Shown in pieces: positions 35,236 to 47,028 of a stretch of DNA of 64,000 nucleotides. Under the pieces are notes generated by a model. That model was not told where the DNA came from. It was given only the letters and a program-made list of their open reading frames with translations, and made no database searches. The stretch's first letter is position 1. Every line of letters begins with the position of its first letter. A program made the position numbers and the translations under genes. The stretch spans positions 1,819,421 to 1,883,420 of the forward strand of contig JAFMSR010000001.1 in assembly GCA_022818135.1 (NCBI GenBank), read 5' to 3'. This DNA is from Saxidomus purpurata (taxonomy: Eukaryota; Mollusca; Bivalvia; Venerida; Veneridae).

Positions 35236-35674
35236 CATATTGACTTCTTTGTATCGGTTGCCCCCACTGTTCGCCTCTTTCAATTTATACCCGCTAGATT
35301 CCCCTTTGTTTTACTTATGCTTTCCGATTTACTTGTACATTTAAAGGCAAGTCTCGTTTTGTCTAATACGAAAGTTGGTGGAGTACATTTAAACAAGAAG
35401 CGCGGTTAGTTTCTGTTGAAGACATGTGGTAGAAGGTTGAAGGTTGGGCTTGATATTGCCAAGGTTTGTCATTTAGTCCTTTAGTTCTTCCGAGGTAAAT
35501 TATGGTTTGCTGAAATGATTGAACTTTCATAGATTTGTAATTTGGCATTCTTAAAGCTCGCAGTTTTGGCAAGTGATTTATTTTACAAGATGGCGGTCGC
35601 AATGCAAATTCTTATATTTTCAACTGTCTCATTTCAGTTGTAATATGCATGTTTTTACCAATCTCTTATTAACG

Positions 35675-36174
35675 NNNNNNNNNNNNNNNNNNNNNNNNNN
35701 NNNNNNNNNNNNNNNNNNNNNNNNNNNNNNNNNNNNNNNNNNNNNNNNNNNNNNNNNNNNNNNNNNNNNNNNNNNNNNNNNNNNNNNNNNNNNNNNNNNN
35801 NNNNNNNNNNNNNNNNNNNNNNNNNNNNNNNNNNNNNNNNNNNNNNNNNNNNNNNNNNNNNNNNNNNNNNNNNNNNNNNNNNNNNNNNNNNNNNNNNNNN
35901 NNNNNNNNNNNNNNNNNNNNNNNNNNNNNNNNNNNNNNNNNNNNNNNNNNNNNNNNNNNNNNNNNNNNNNNNNNNNNNNNNNNNNNNNNNNNNNNNNNNN
36001 NNNNNNNNNNNNNNNNNNNNNNNNNNNNNNNNNNNNNNNNNNNNNNNNNNNNNNNNNNNNNNNNNNNNNNNNNNNNNNNNNNNNNNNNNNNNNNNNNNNN
36101 NNNNNNNNNNNNNNNNNNNNNNNNNNNNNNNNNNNNNNNNNNNNNNNNNNNNNNNNNNNNNNNNNNNNNNNNNN
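35675..36174. other. Assembly gap (500 Ns)
   Basis: Exactly 500 N; a default-size gap rather than a measured length. It lies at the left edge of a LINE reverse transcriptase fragment. Confidence 0.99.
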
Positions 36175-36600
36175 GCTTATGGTCACCAACATAAGATTAC
36201 TATATGACATTTTATTTTATACAGAGAAACATAATATTCCTGGTCTTTTACTCTTAAATGATTTTGCTGCTGCATTTGATACTGTCTCATGGAGTTTTAT
36301 GACTAAAATTTTTTAACTTTGGTCAATCAATTAGAAGATGGATACATTTGTTTTATAACAATATTGAGTCATGCGTAATAGTAAATGGTTATATGTCAGA
36401 ATGGCTTTTCTTGCAAAGAGGTTGTCGTCAATGTGATGCTTTGTCGCCCTACCTGTTAATTCTCTGTGCAGAAGTTCTTTCTATATCATTAAGAAATAGT
36501 CGAAATTTAAAAGGGATAAAGATAAATGGAAAAGAATACATTGTCTCTCAGTACGCAGATGATACTAGTCTTACTTTAGATGGCACTGTAAGCTATTCAT
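36175..36600 (+). mobile_element. LINE reverse transcriptase fragment (L1/Tx1-like)
   Basis: Directly after the gap the frame reads GLLLLNDFAAAFDTVSWSFM, the first catalytic aspartate region (normally 'DFxKAFDSV'). A one-base insertion in the T run near 36309-36315 shifts the frame. Translation then gives FYNNIESCVIVNGYMSEWLF, QRGCRQCDALSPYLLILCAE and QYADDTSLTLDG, the fingers/palm motifs and YADD active site. The 'QRGCRQGDPLSPYLF' phrase is typical of L1/Tx1-like and related clades; here GDPLSP is degraded to CDALSP. It is cut off at about 36600 by an unrelated repeat. Confidence 0.8.
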
Positions 36601-36845
36601 TGTATTTTGGCTGGTCATGATCTGCACTGTCAGCTACTTTTTCGGTCATGTGACCTAGTTTTTCATCCGAGATGGCCCATATTCGAACTCGTCCGAGTAA
36701 TTACTGGGACAAACATCCTGACCAAGTTTCGTGACATTTGAGGAAAAAATGTGACCACTAGAGTGTTAACGAACTAAATGTGGACGGACGGCGGAGATTC
36801 GTCAATCCTAATAGCTCACCCTGAACCAGCTCAGGTGAGCTAAAA
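36601..36845 (+). repeat. Right end of a dispersed bivalve repeat
   Basis: Contains gaccaagtttcgtgacattt, gtggacggacggcgga and a terminal gctcaggtgagctaaaaa. The end matches that of the element at 55363-56537, so this is probably a 5'-truncated relative. Confidence 0.55.
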
Positions 36846-37095
36846 AGGTAAATAAAAAACCCCCTCCCACTCCAGGTACTGAAATGCACAAAATTGCTGA
36901 TGATCTAGTGACCCAGAAGACATTAGAAATCAATAGGGGTCATCAAATTCTCATAAACATTAATCCCCCTGGCACCTATCAAGGCTCTGTCCGGCGTTCC
37001 CGGACCCCTCATACGTTTAGTGAATTCACATCTGCCATATCCTTCCTTCGCATCTGGACCCAATGACATACTAGTATTGTCAAAAAAAAACAAAA

Positions 37096-37399
37096 ACATG
37101 TACATACCGTTGCTATTACTCATGCAAGCGTATAAGCGTATTCTATTTATACACAATGTACTGTATACATAGTACATAACACAATAAATAAACCCACTAA
37201 AACAGATTACACTTAATCAATATTGAACATGACGAATTTTTATCTTATGCTTTATATTCTAAATATTTCAAGAATACTAGTCTTATTAAATGCATTTAGC
37301 TGATTTTAGTAAATGTTCCTTCGCGAGAACTGAAAATGGTGGTATGAAACGTGGGATCCTTGTATTCTAATAATAATTACACGCCACTCAAATAATACA
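37096..37399. repeat. Direct duplication, copy 1
   Basis: About 300 bp match 37978-38271, with the shared phrases tactcatgcaagc, acagattacac/ataactc, atgctttatattctaaatat, ttcaagaatact and acgccactcaaataata. Many small differences suggest an old duplication. Confidence 0.75.
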
Positions 37400-37480
37400 G
37401 TCGAAGTTCGTTATCTCGGAGTCCTTGGGACCTTCAAACTAAACTCGAGATAACAAAAAATCGAGATATCCAACAATGCT
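37400..37480 (+). mobile_element. Pogo-like element end
   Basis: Starts cagtcgaagttcgttatctc ggagtcc immediately after TA and at the exact end of duplication copy 1; copy 2 lacks it. CAGTCGAA..TCGTTAT is a typical pogo/jerky-type terminus, and a partial inner repeat (tcgagataac) follows. No matching right end was found before 37978, so the element is truncated. Confidence 0.5.
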
Positions 37481-37977
37481 TTATACATGCACATCTTTAT
37501 TGTGTTTTCGTCGCAAGACGTGGATGTTGTGTTTGTTTGCACACAATACGCTTTTCTGTCATAAAAAGTTGTTTTGATGCATTCAAATTCAATATGGTAA
37601 GAATACTCGTTCGTTGGGATGCGATTATAAAATATGGGGATGATGAATTGGCCTAACTTAAGGTAGTAGAACCCTAATGGGCACCAATTCAAATCATGAT
37701 AGGCTTAATATTTTCTTAATCTGTATCATTTCCAGGATTTAAAAACAAATTTTAAAAGAAATTTACCGTGAAAAAGCTAAGATATAGGAAATTGAATAAC
37801 CCTACCAACATTTTGGAATTATTTATAAATTGACATCACGCGAGAGATAAGAAAATGCATGTATTTAATTTTTATTCAATAATTTGATACAGATTTGGTA
37901 TCAGAGTAACAAGAACTAATCTCTTCTGGAGGCGTTCGTCATATGGATTATCCGGTACCAACGATAAAACTCTAAAA

Positions 37978-38271
37978 TACATACGTACAATTGTACTCAT
38001 GCAAGCATATAAGCGACCTCGTATTCTATTTATACACACTTTACTGTATACATAGTACATAAAAATAAACCCACTAAAACAGATAACTCTTAATTAGTAT
38101 TTATCATGACGAATTGTTTGTTATGCTTTATATTCTAAATATTTCAAGAATACTTATTAAATGCATTTACCTGATTTTAGTATATATTCCTTCGGGATTG
38201 GAATGTGAAACGTGGGATCCTTGAATTCTAATAATAGATAAACGCCACTCAAATAATATATACATTACCGT
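37978..38271. repeat. Direct duplication, copy 2
   Basis: Second copy of the 37096-37399 block, ending cgccactcaaataata followed by unrelated sequence, which provides the empty site for the pogo-like insertion at 37400. Confidence 0.75.
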
Positions 38272-40554
38272 TTTTAGATATACATGTAGTATGTAGTATA
38301 CTACTATATGTATATAGTGAAAAACATTTATTTTATATTATAATTGTGTTTTAATATATCAGTATATGGGGGTCCATTCCCTACGCCGGGTATCTGTGAA
38401 TCGAAAAATAACTTTGATTTCTGTTTAATTGAATGACCCGAGTCCAGAGCCGTTTACTGGTCCTGATACGTATATTTTTCGCACGATACAACGTTATTAA
38501 ACATGCTATAGCACATGAATCTCGCTCAGGAGGCAGTATGGGGTTTCAGACAGTTAGTGACGAATTGGTCAGGGTCAAAATTACAAATTAGAGGTAAAAT
38601 GCAGATCCAAGTGCATGGTTTTGGTTGAATATATTATTCCGACATTGTCAAGTATTGAGATTTAGTGATTTGATGAAAGTGAAACCAGTGACATTGACCT
38701 TGCAGTAGTGACGTAATGGCTGCGAAAGCATGTTTGTCTAGAATTAGCCAGGAATGCAAGTGTCATTTTGACAGGAGTCTTTGGAAATTTTAAAATTTGA
38801 CAAAACAGTATGGAATCTTTGTATCATTGAGCTTGTTTTCTTGATTTACAGTATATCAAGAGCCGAAAACAGTGTAGCAGTTGGTTCCATCAGTGTAGAA
38901 GAATTTTCAGTGGTAGTGTAAACATTAGCAAAATGTGTTATTTTGTTGTAAGATTTCGCGATATTGGAAAACACAGAATGCTGAGCTGGTGGATGAAGGT
39001 TTTGGTGTCGGACTGAAATTACTGGCATTTTTATTGAGTCACACGTGATCATGCTAAAAATGTACTACATTTGTTTCAGGTTTGTGATTACAGTGTTTGG
39101 GTTGTATTTTTGAAAGTTGCGGAGTCGAGTGTTGTGTGAAAAGCCAAGAAAACTCCATACTGCTTCCTCAGCATCTAATTTTTGGATGATCTTTTTAAGT
39201 GTGCCTATTTTTTAAAATGATATTTCTTGTTTATACTTTAATGTGATGAAACGGATTTCTGTTCATTGACGTTTTTCAACATATTAACGTATAAAAAGTG
39301 TTTCCTTTTGAAAAATAAAATGTTTGAAAAAAGAAAGTAGCAATGAGCCCGTGTCTGTATTATATTATTTGTAGCTTAGTTAATTACATGTATTTATAGT
39401 TTTTAAAATTGGCGACCACTTTGATTGTTACAGTTATGTGCTTACTCATAGGTAATAAGGAACAGGTTGTCTGTTGCCCAAGAAATACATTGCAACGCGA
39501 AACATTAACTTAATTGACATGCAATTTGTTGATGTGCCCTTAAACTCTAGCCCAATTCATTTGGCTTATGGAATTGACCCGTTTTTTGGATCTGATTTTT
39601 TAAAGTTGTCAAACCTCAGTAATTTTATTATGGAGATTTGCTGTTCAACCAGCCCGTGTATCGATCAACTACGTACAATAAATCAATTATCTGCCATTGA
39701 AAGCTCATGAACTTGATAAATAGGTTATTTTTCTTTCAAGTAATTCTAAAATAGGATTATTCTTCACTTTTTGAATAAATACAGAGCATTTAAACTCGGG
39801 AACACAGCGCCCTGTGCTGTGCAGCAGACATTTTCCTATATGACGTCATACAGTTGGGAGCTGTTTTGACAATAACCGTATACAACCATATTTTTTAATT
39901 TTTCCGTTATATTTTCGAGAAATTTAATATTGGGATGAATCATATGAGAAAATCTCGTGGTAAATATTTACCCCGTTAATTACACTTTACTTCCACAATA
40001 TCCTTACATTTTGCACACTCGAAGCGACGTCCAGTTGTACACCGTAAAAAGCAAATAATATAGGTGGCGTCACCGGTCGATTATGGCGGCCGTGATTATC
40101 GGCCGTGTAAAGGAAAATTACATGCATCGAAATAAGTCGATTTGGGACAACTTCGTACCGGTCAGTTTTACACTTTTAATTGATTATTAAGGTAGATTTT
40201 TACTAAATACTCTTGTCAACATGTCCATATGCATGATATATACGCTGTTAAAAGAGCCCAGGAAATTCTCCATGGGAATACCCGTCTTTATTATATATCT
40301 ATAATTATTTTGCCAAAAAATACAGCCTATATTCAACCATCAAATACGGCCTGACTATTGTATGTACGTGGAATACAAAAAGCGCGGCAATATTTGTAAG
40401 AGTGCATTCAATTGGCTCTAAAATGCACATGACGTCAATAAAATGGCGTCGCATACTCCGTATATTTCGCGCTAAAGGGTTTTTCTTCAATTTCATGCTT
40501 AGAATATCATTTTAATTTAGTTTATTCGCGCAGACAAGTGTCAATAGGTATATA
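38272..40554. other. Unannotated stretch
   Basis: No gene supported; frames are below 80 codons without motifs. A short AT-rich palindrome lies near 38290-38310 (tatgtagtatactactata). Confidence 0.45.
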
Positions 40555-40656
40555 ATAAAAGGGTTATTAGTATAGTAATGTGATCCATGATCCGACGCAC
40601 GACTCGAGCAAATCCGGCATGCTGGATCACGCTACTATACTAATAACCCTATTTTA
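40555..40656. repeat. Palindrome, about 100 bp
   Basis: Left arm aaaagggttattagtatagt, right arm tactatactaataaccctat, with an inner pair gtgatcca/tggatcac around a GC-richer centre containing acgcacgactcgag. Confidence 0.85.
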
Positions 40657-42913
40657 TCGTCTACGATAGTGATTAGACGTAGAAGAACGCGCCCTTCAAA
40701 AACTATCTCGCTGGGTTCAACGTCGAATTAATTAGACTACTTAAACAAAAGTCAGATAATTCATGAATTAAAACACTGAACGAAACGTATAATAGAAGAT
40801 GTCACAAAAGGACAAGTCCGTTTTGCAAAAATGTGTACTAGTCGTACAGAAACTTTAATACATGAATGTTGTAGTGTTGTCTCAATCTGCAGCGTAACGC
40901 AAACACACTATGTGGATGGTGACCGTAGGAGCTAGTTTCTCATGTACAAAGCAACGCCGAAAAGAAAAATAATCCCTTCCGCGATGATGGTAACAGGGAG
41001 ACAATAACTTTTGCATATTCAGTACTAAAACCATTGGCTAACATTTGCTTCACCAAATTTGTGACAGGAATAACAGACAAATAGAGAAAGGGCAGTAAAT
41101 AAGAACCTTTTTTAATTTAAGCGATATAATATTTACATAGCAAACTTGACATAACTCAAAACTTTGAAAGAGCAAATGCATACCTTTATGGTGTTACATT
41201 GATAATGTACTATCCACCATATGTTAAATGTGCTTGATGTTATTAAAAAGCATAACTAAACATGATAATTTCCTTTATTTTTATCTATTTTTTCAAATAA
41301 AAAGATTTTAACCCTTTTAAACATGTACACCATCATTTTTCACGTTTTACTTACTGTAAATGAAGCTATGCAGTAGCTGATTATGAAAACGGAAGCTAGT
41401 CTATCATTGGCCAAGACCCCTACTGTGAATACACAGGTCTCTCTGGACCAATGTAACCACATATCTCACATTCCTGTTCAATTGTCTTAATTTACTATCG
41501 CTGGCATAATTGAATACAGAGGCAGGCATTGAGCACATGTCTAATTGTACCGTTAAGTTGTTCATTTCGGTGACAGCTGATCACATCTTTAAGAAAGCAC
41601 AATGCTTTATTTCACCACTCCAATCAGAGCGACGCTATTTCATCCAGGTATGCAGTATATCAATAATTTACTGAAAACTGATAAAATTTGACATAAGTGA
41701 GAAACGCTATTTAGAACAGTTTCAACATGTCTTGTTCTAAGCGGAATTCGCGGACATTAAAGTTCATTACCGTTGTTCTTCGGCAACGGTTTTACCTTAC
41801 CGGTCTTTCTAATACCAGTATTATGCCCAATTTTTCAGTATCCTTATAATTTATGATTAGCTAGATAGAGTTCACTACTCTACAAATGTTTTATAAATTT
41901 AATAATGAAGTATTGTGTCAGGGTAAATACAATCAGTTTTATGCAGATATAAGTGTGTGCTGGTATCCATCGGTCGTTGTAAAAAAACTGATAAAAGACG
42001 TAGTTTAAGAAACCAATAATATGAGCGGTACTTGGCGCGTCGGCAATGTTCAAAGATTCGTAAGTCGCTTTTGATGTTATACGTGAACCTCCTATGCAAC
42101 CAGTAGTAATGGATTTTTAAAGAGATTATTACTTTTCCTAATTTAAGCGGCAGGCAACATTTCTTTCCAGCGCTGCGAAGTACTCAAAAGCCCGCAAAAA
42201 AATCTAGTTTATATTTTATTGCAATACATTTTGTATATACAATATCAAAATGACAATATGTGTAAATACATATAAAGCAAAAGGGTTGGACGATAAGTTC
42301 TACCAATATTGCAATAATTTACTCTGAAAAGATGGCTTTCATTTACGTTATATTTTGTGAAGATAAATTTATTCTTTACTTTGAACATAATAAAAAATGA
42401 GAAAATGATAAACAAAAAAAGAAAAATGCATCAAAATTCAACAACATACTGTTGAAAGAGAAAGACAAAAGAAAGAAAGAGAGTCTTGTCTATTACGAGG
42501 TTCAACAAACTGAAACACTAGTTATCATCAAAGCGTTTGGTGTCTCGATAAATGTATACCAATACAAGTTCTACTGGAAATTCCGATACACCATACAGTA
42601 GTTAAGAGGTACTCACTGGGTGAAATTGACGGGTATATCGAAATAAATGTACTCTTGAAAAACTTGAAATTTGAACAATGGAAAAAGAAATGATCCACAC
42701 TTTCTTCTGAAAACCCGCATGCTCAAGAGGGATCTTGTGTTAAACGATTGTAAATAAATCCAAATGTAAATTGCTACATCCATTACGCAGCCGGGTGTGA
42801 AGGGCGTAAAATCTCCTTTGAGCTACGAGAAAATATGGTTTCACTTGCACAGTTCTGAATTTGTTTTTAAAGTAATTCAGACTTGAACATGGCTATGGAT
42901 TTCTCGCACTTAA
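40657..42913. other. Unannotated stretch
   Basis: No coding segment, RNA or repeat that I can support. Frames are short and AT-driven. Confidence 0.45.
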
Positions 42914-43829
42914 GGGGTCACTGCTGAAATTCAAAATAACAAGAATTTTTATTGACCCTGTTTTTTATGGAAACTAACATATTGCTAGTTAATTTCTAAA
43001 AAAATAATGATGGGTCAATGACTTAACTTTTTCGCAATATTAATTTTTAGTGATACACTATCAGAAAAGGTGCAAAATTAGCTCGAATTTTCGTATTGTA
43101 AACGTTTATGTATGTGGTATGTATTAGAAAGGGTATCAAATTTTAATCTCTTCTAATGTAGAATGTCATACTTTAGAATGAAAAATTAGAGATAGTAGTA
43201 TTTCTATCATCATCAGAATAAATATTACGCCCCTTATTATTACCCCACCCACTTTACTAAAAAATTTTTTTTCAATTTTTGACATATGAATATTTCATGA
43301 TGAAGGAATAACAAGGTTTTTCAGATATTTTGCCTACAGTTTGATTAAAACCTTTGTTTTAGAATGCAAAAATAAAAAATGGGGGTCAATGTGCATATAA
43401 GAAAGAAATTCATCAAAAACTGACAAAAATGTGTTTTTTAAATTTCAACGAGCTTTGAGATATGACGGCATATGTCTGTAACAAGGAACTGTAAAGGGAA
43501 CTAGTTATTGAAAAAATTTTATATCCTAACAACCCTTCTTGTAATACAGTTTGAAGTAAGTAAATATCTTAAATGGTTTTTGAGAGATTTCTATTTTTGT
43601 ACCCCTACCCCCCATTTTGGCATCTGTCAAAATTTGTCAATTTAATCACAAAATGTGAGGTCAAAATATTTTTTCTCAAAAATGTTCAATTTTTTTACAC
43701 TAAAATATTCCTATTGTACTTAAGTTTACTTCTACATATTTTTCTTTTCAGTTAACTCATCATTTTTGAAATATAACAAATGTAAATTTCCGGAAGTGCA
43801 CAAATCCAAAACCTCACCAGTGATCCCCC
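42914..43829. mobile_element. TTAA-flanked non-autonomous transposon (Kolobok/piggyBac-like)
   Basis: Left end ggggtcactg at 42914 and inverted right end cagtgatccccc to 43829, flanked by TTAA (42910-42913 and 43830-43833). TTAA target duplications are used by piggyBac and Kolobok superfamilies. The 916-bp AT-rich interior has no transposase. Confidence 0.75.
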
Positions 43830-44367
43830 TTAAGTGAACTTTCTAAATTGTTCAAGAGTGATAGTGCAGACGATATAAACGATAAAGAGAAAATTTGGTA
43901 CGTCTACTCATGACCGTATAATTTTCGGAGTTTTCTGTATTGTTTAGAGTCACGTACTACTAAAGGATATATGTTTTAAAGATAATCTGGTGCAATGCCA
44001 TTGTAGGTAGTAAACCTAGTTGGCTCCTGTTTCCCTTTTGCGATTTCTTTTGCAACCAGATATGGAAAAATGTTCTCCTTTTACAAACCTATGTCAAAAA
44101 ATAGTTATTTTAAGTTTGTTTAAATAGTTTGAAATTATGTTTGTTAAATAGTTTGGCAAAATAAATATTGTCCATTGTCCATTTTCAACTCTATATGTAC
44201 ATTGTACTTGGGTTGTCATTTTCCTATACAGAGATATATGCAGTGACCCACATAAATGTGTTTTATCATGAAGTGTAGTGAAGTGCAGAACTGGTCGTGT
44301 TACGTATTTGAAGGATGTGTCATACATACAGCTGGCTATACAAACAGTTTTAAAGAAACACGTCTTT

Positions 44368-44576
44368 AACAAGAGGGCAAACATGACCCTAAATCGCTCA
44401 CCTGGCACCATTGGCTATAATGCAATAAATATAACATTATGTAGTGGACCTGTATGAAGATTGTTCAAATCAGAATCCCCAGATCAAAATTTACCCTTTC
44501 TGCTAGTGATGACCTTATATTATAACCAATAGTAGCCAGGTGAGAGATAAATGGTCATGTTGACCCTCTTGTTTCA
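44368..44576. mobile_element. Small foldback from the AACAAGAGGGC family
   Basis: Left end aacaagagggcaaacatgac with cgctcacctggc, and right end, inverted, ccaggtgagagata with gttgaccctcttgttt. Both ends derive from the left terminus of the family seen at 55363-56537 (aacaagagggccaagatggc), so two termini face each other over about 130 bp. Confidence 0.6.
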
Positions 44577-45550
44577 ACATTGAATTTGCATAAAAAATTA
44601 TTCAAATAGGCATGCTGTCTCCTGGTAGATCTGGTGTGCATGTAAAAGTAAAAATATGGAACATATAAAGTACGATGGCACATATTGATGTGTTATGTGT
44701 GCAATTGTTTTTCCTTATTAAGCGGGGGCTATTAACAGGCCCCCGCCCGTCTCGAAAAATTGCTAAGTGGAATTAATTTGTGTAGTGAAAACGTTCTGGT
44801 GGGATTTGAAATGGTCTTTGAATACAAAAATCACTTAAGGTGGTCGCATGTACAATGTCGCCATCATGGCCCTCTTGTATAAATTTCCTACTTTTTTGTT
44901 GCCCTTTTTATAGGAAATGGCAATACATAGGGACCACTTTGTCCGTCAGTCCGTCCGTCAGGAAATCTTACTGTTTGCTATATCATTGCCATTTATTTAT
45001 CAAACTTTCAAATTATATAGCTTATGAAAATTTATTTACAGGGTCTTGAATCTTTTGATGTAGCCAAAATCACATTTGAGTTATGTCCCTTTTTGTAATG
45101 GGATCACAAAGTTTAATGTTTGGTGACACAAGTGTTCAGGTCCAATACTAAGCCCCAGATTGGTATAATTTTTCATCATGTATTTTCATGTCGTATCTAA
45201 TAATTGGCTGAAACATGTTATATAATCAAGACTTTAGCAAGAATGAAATGCCACTTTAGCAAGACTGCAGAGATATAAATATTTAACTTCTGATTATTTC
45301 AGAAAAAGACCAACCAGGTCTTTTAAAGTTTTTATACATCTTTGTAAATTATTTTACAATAGTCGCTACAAATTGGCGAAAACATTGCTTGCCAATCATC
45401 ATGTTTCAATGACATATTTTAAGATATGTGTTGACTTTTGAAAAAATCGACACGTCTTTTTTTAGATTGCATCTTTAACACCCATCTAGTATTCATATAG
45501 CCTATGGCTTTGAATAACAAATAAATAAACCTTGTTGATTTCAATTTCAG
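44577..45550. other. Unannotated stretch upstream of a coding exon
   Basis: Contains a hairpin at about 44721-44748 (gcgggggc/gcccccgc) and a repeat-like tract with cacttt gtccgtcagtccgtccgtcagg (44936-44961). No further exon of the downstream gene could be identified. The last bases (ttgatttcaatttcag) form a good splice acceptor. Confidence 0.45.
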
Positions 45551-46187
45551 GTCATAAAAATGCCTGGCATGGCAATTTAGACATAATCTTCGAGAGCAGT
45601 CAGATTGGTGAAGAGAAACGTCCTGGACGACGAACGACTGTTGAAGTGAAGTTCAGAGACTTCGATTCAGTCACAATGAGGGATCAAGTACTTGCACAGA
45701 CAATTACTTTCTCCTTCTTGCAACAACAACTTCACCCTGCAATGAAACATTTTCTAATTCCAATCATTTTCAACTCCAACAAAGGAATTCAGTTTTTTTC
45801 TTTGAATCTAAAAATGATATTTTACTTGAAAGCAGACGATTTAGATTTTTCCTCAAGGGAGGGCGTACGGGACTGAACTACCAGACTGTTATTGCTGCTT
45901 GGTTGGTTTTGAATGACAAGTATTTGTGCTCTGGACCAACACAGAACATACTTAGAGCTCCAAAAGCTGATTTCCCCAAGTTTGCTGGTATTGCACTGGA
46001 GATATACAAAACAAAGTTACGGTTTCAAAAAGTGGATGAATCGGTAAGTCAGGAAAAACAGCATTGTGACCCGTGGGGGTCTAACAGAAACAGGGTTACT
46101 CATCAGATGCACCTTTCAGTGGCCCGAAAAGCCGTTCACAGAGCCCTTCAAAATGTCTCGGACAGAAAAGTGACTGTCAAACTTTAG
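45551..46187 (+). CDS. Uncharacterised protein with PD-(D/E)XK-like core, frameshifted
   Basis: After a strong acceptor (tttcaatttcag) the frame encodes HKNAWHGNLDIIFESSQIGE, then RRTTVEVKFRDFDSVTMRDQ and VLAQTITFSFLQQQLHPAMK. A frame change at the T run 45793-45799 (one T missing) is needed to continue into LLESRRFRFFLKGGRTGLNY, AAWLVLNDKYLCSGPTQNIL and a stop at 46185-46187. The spaced LD...VEVK pattern within a predicted alternating strand/helix region resembles the PD-(D/E)XK nuclease core, but this is motif-level inference. A strong donor (cggtaagt) near 46042 could end the exon early. Upstream exons are not identified. I recall similar unnamed proteins as an expanded family in bivalves, which I could not check. 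Confidence 0.55.
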
Positions 46188-46527
46188 TGTTTATTTAGCA
46201 GAAACATTACATTGGCAGTGTTTTTTTCAGGCTATTGTGGCGCTAAAATTTGGCGTCATTCCCAGGGACTTCATTTTGTTTTGAAGTAGCTGGGAAAACT
46301 TTATAAATAGCCTCGGGCAGTGGTCTTGGGGACCTGCCCCCCTGCCCAGTTGAGAATCAAGGGGGCAAAGAATAATTTGATGAAAAGTAGCTGTTAATAG
46401 GCACCAGGTCATTTTGAAACCCCTGTATTCCCGATGACAAAACAAACATGTTTATCCCGAAAATGTATATAAAAATTACCAATTCATATTCATGTACACA
46501 TTTAGAATATTAGTTTCTTATAATATT
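46188..46527. other. Unannotated stretch
   Basis: No gene or known element recognised. Contains a G/C-rich tract near 46310-46370. Confidence 0.4.
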
Positions 46528-46652
46528 ATGAGATGTTCAGATCGAAATATCCGTCACTGGGTAACTGTTTTGGCGGGAACGAGGCTCTGCCGAGTTCCCG
46601 CGAAACAGTTACCCGAAGTGACGGATATTTCCATCTGAACCAAGTATCTCAT
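46528..46652. repeat. Long palindrome, 125 bp
   Basis: Outer arms atgagat..ttcagat and atctgaa..atctcat; inner arms gaaatatccgtcact/gtgacggatatttc and gggtaactgtttt/aaacagttaccc; centre gcgggaacgaggctctgccg agttcccgc. Arms are about 55 bp with few mismatches. Confidence 0.9.
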
Positions 46653-46850
46653 GAAAAAAACTTTTTCTTGCATACCGTCTTGCACTTTTAAATAGATATT
46701 TAAAAACAAACTTACCGAAATGATGCATTTTGATATAAAAACAAACATTCTTTAGATGTTATGTATAGGAAAGTGACGTCACATTGTTTATAACGTGAGG
46801 TCACATTGTTTATAACGTTACGTCACAAGTAAGCACGTAAGTCGTCTTAT
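46630..46850. repeat. Dispersed repeat, copy 1 (direct)
   Basis: From ccatctgaaccaagtatctc through cttgcataccgtcttgcact to tataacgttacgtcac, this matches 48048-48235. Here the unit gtgacgtcacattgtttata acg is doubled. It abuts the palindrome 46528-46652. Confidence 0.7.
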
Positions 46851-46873
46851 ACGGGGGGGGGGGTAAGATTATG

Positions 46874-47028
46874 AGGATCTTACATGGCCTGCTGTGGAGG
46901 ACTGGGTTGTTCCGACCAGAGGGAAAGCGGGGGGATAGAAGGAACCGAGCGAAGCGAGGTTCCGACTTCCCCCGCTTTCCCGAGGGTCGGAACAACCCAG
47001 TCCTCCACAGTAGACCATGTAAGATCCT
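46874..47028. repeat. Long palindrome, 155 bp
   Basis: Arms of about 70 bp: aggatcttacatgg, ctgtggaggactgggttgtt, ccgacc, gggaaagcggggg, ggaacc and their mirrors, around the centre gagcgaagcgag. A handful of mismatches and small unpaired bulges. Confidence 0.9.

Noticed and set aside
35573..36316. A 247-codon frame and its 193-codon opposite-strand counterpart
   Set aside because: Most of both frames is the run of 500 Ns; only the last 46 residues of the plus frame are real and belong to the LINE reverse transcriptase.
38846..39052. Minus-strand 68-codon frame and neighbours at 39474-39710
   Set aside because: Short, no domain, no splice context; probably chance.
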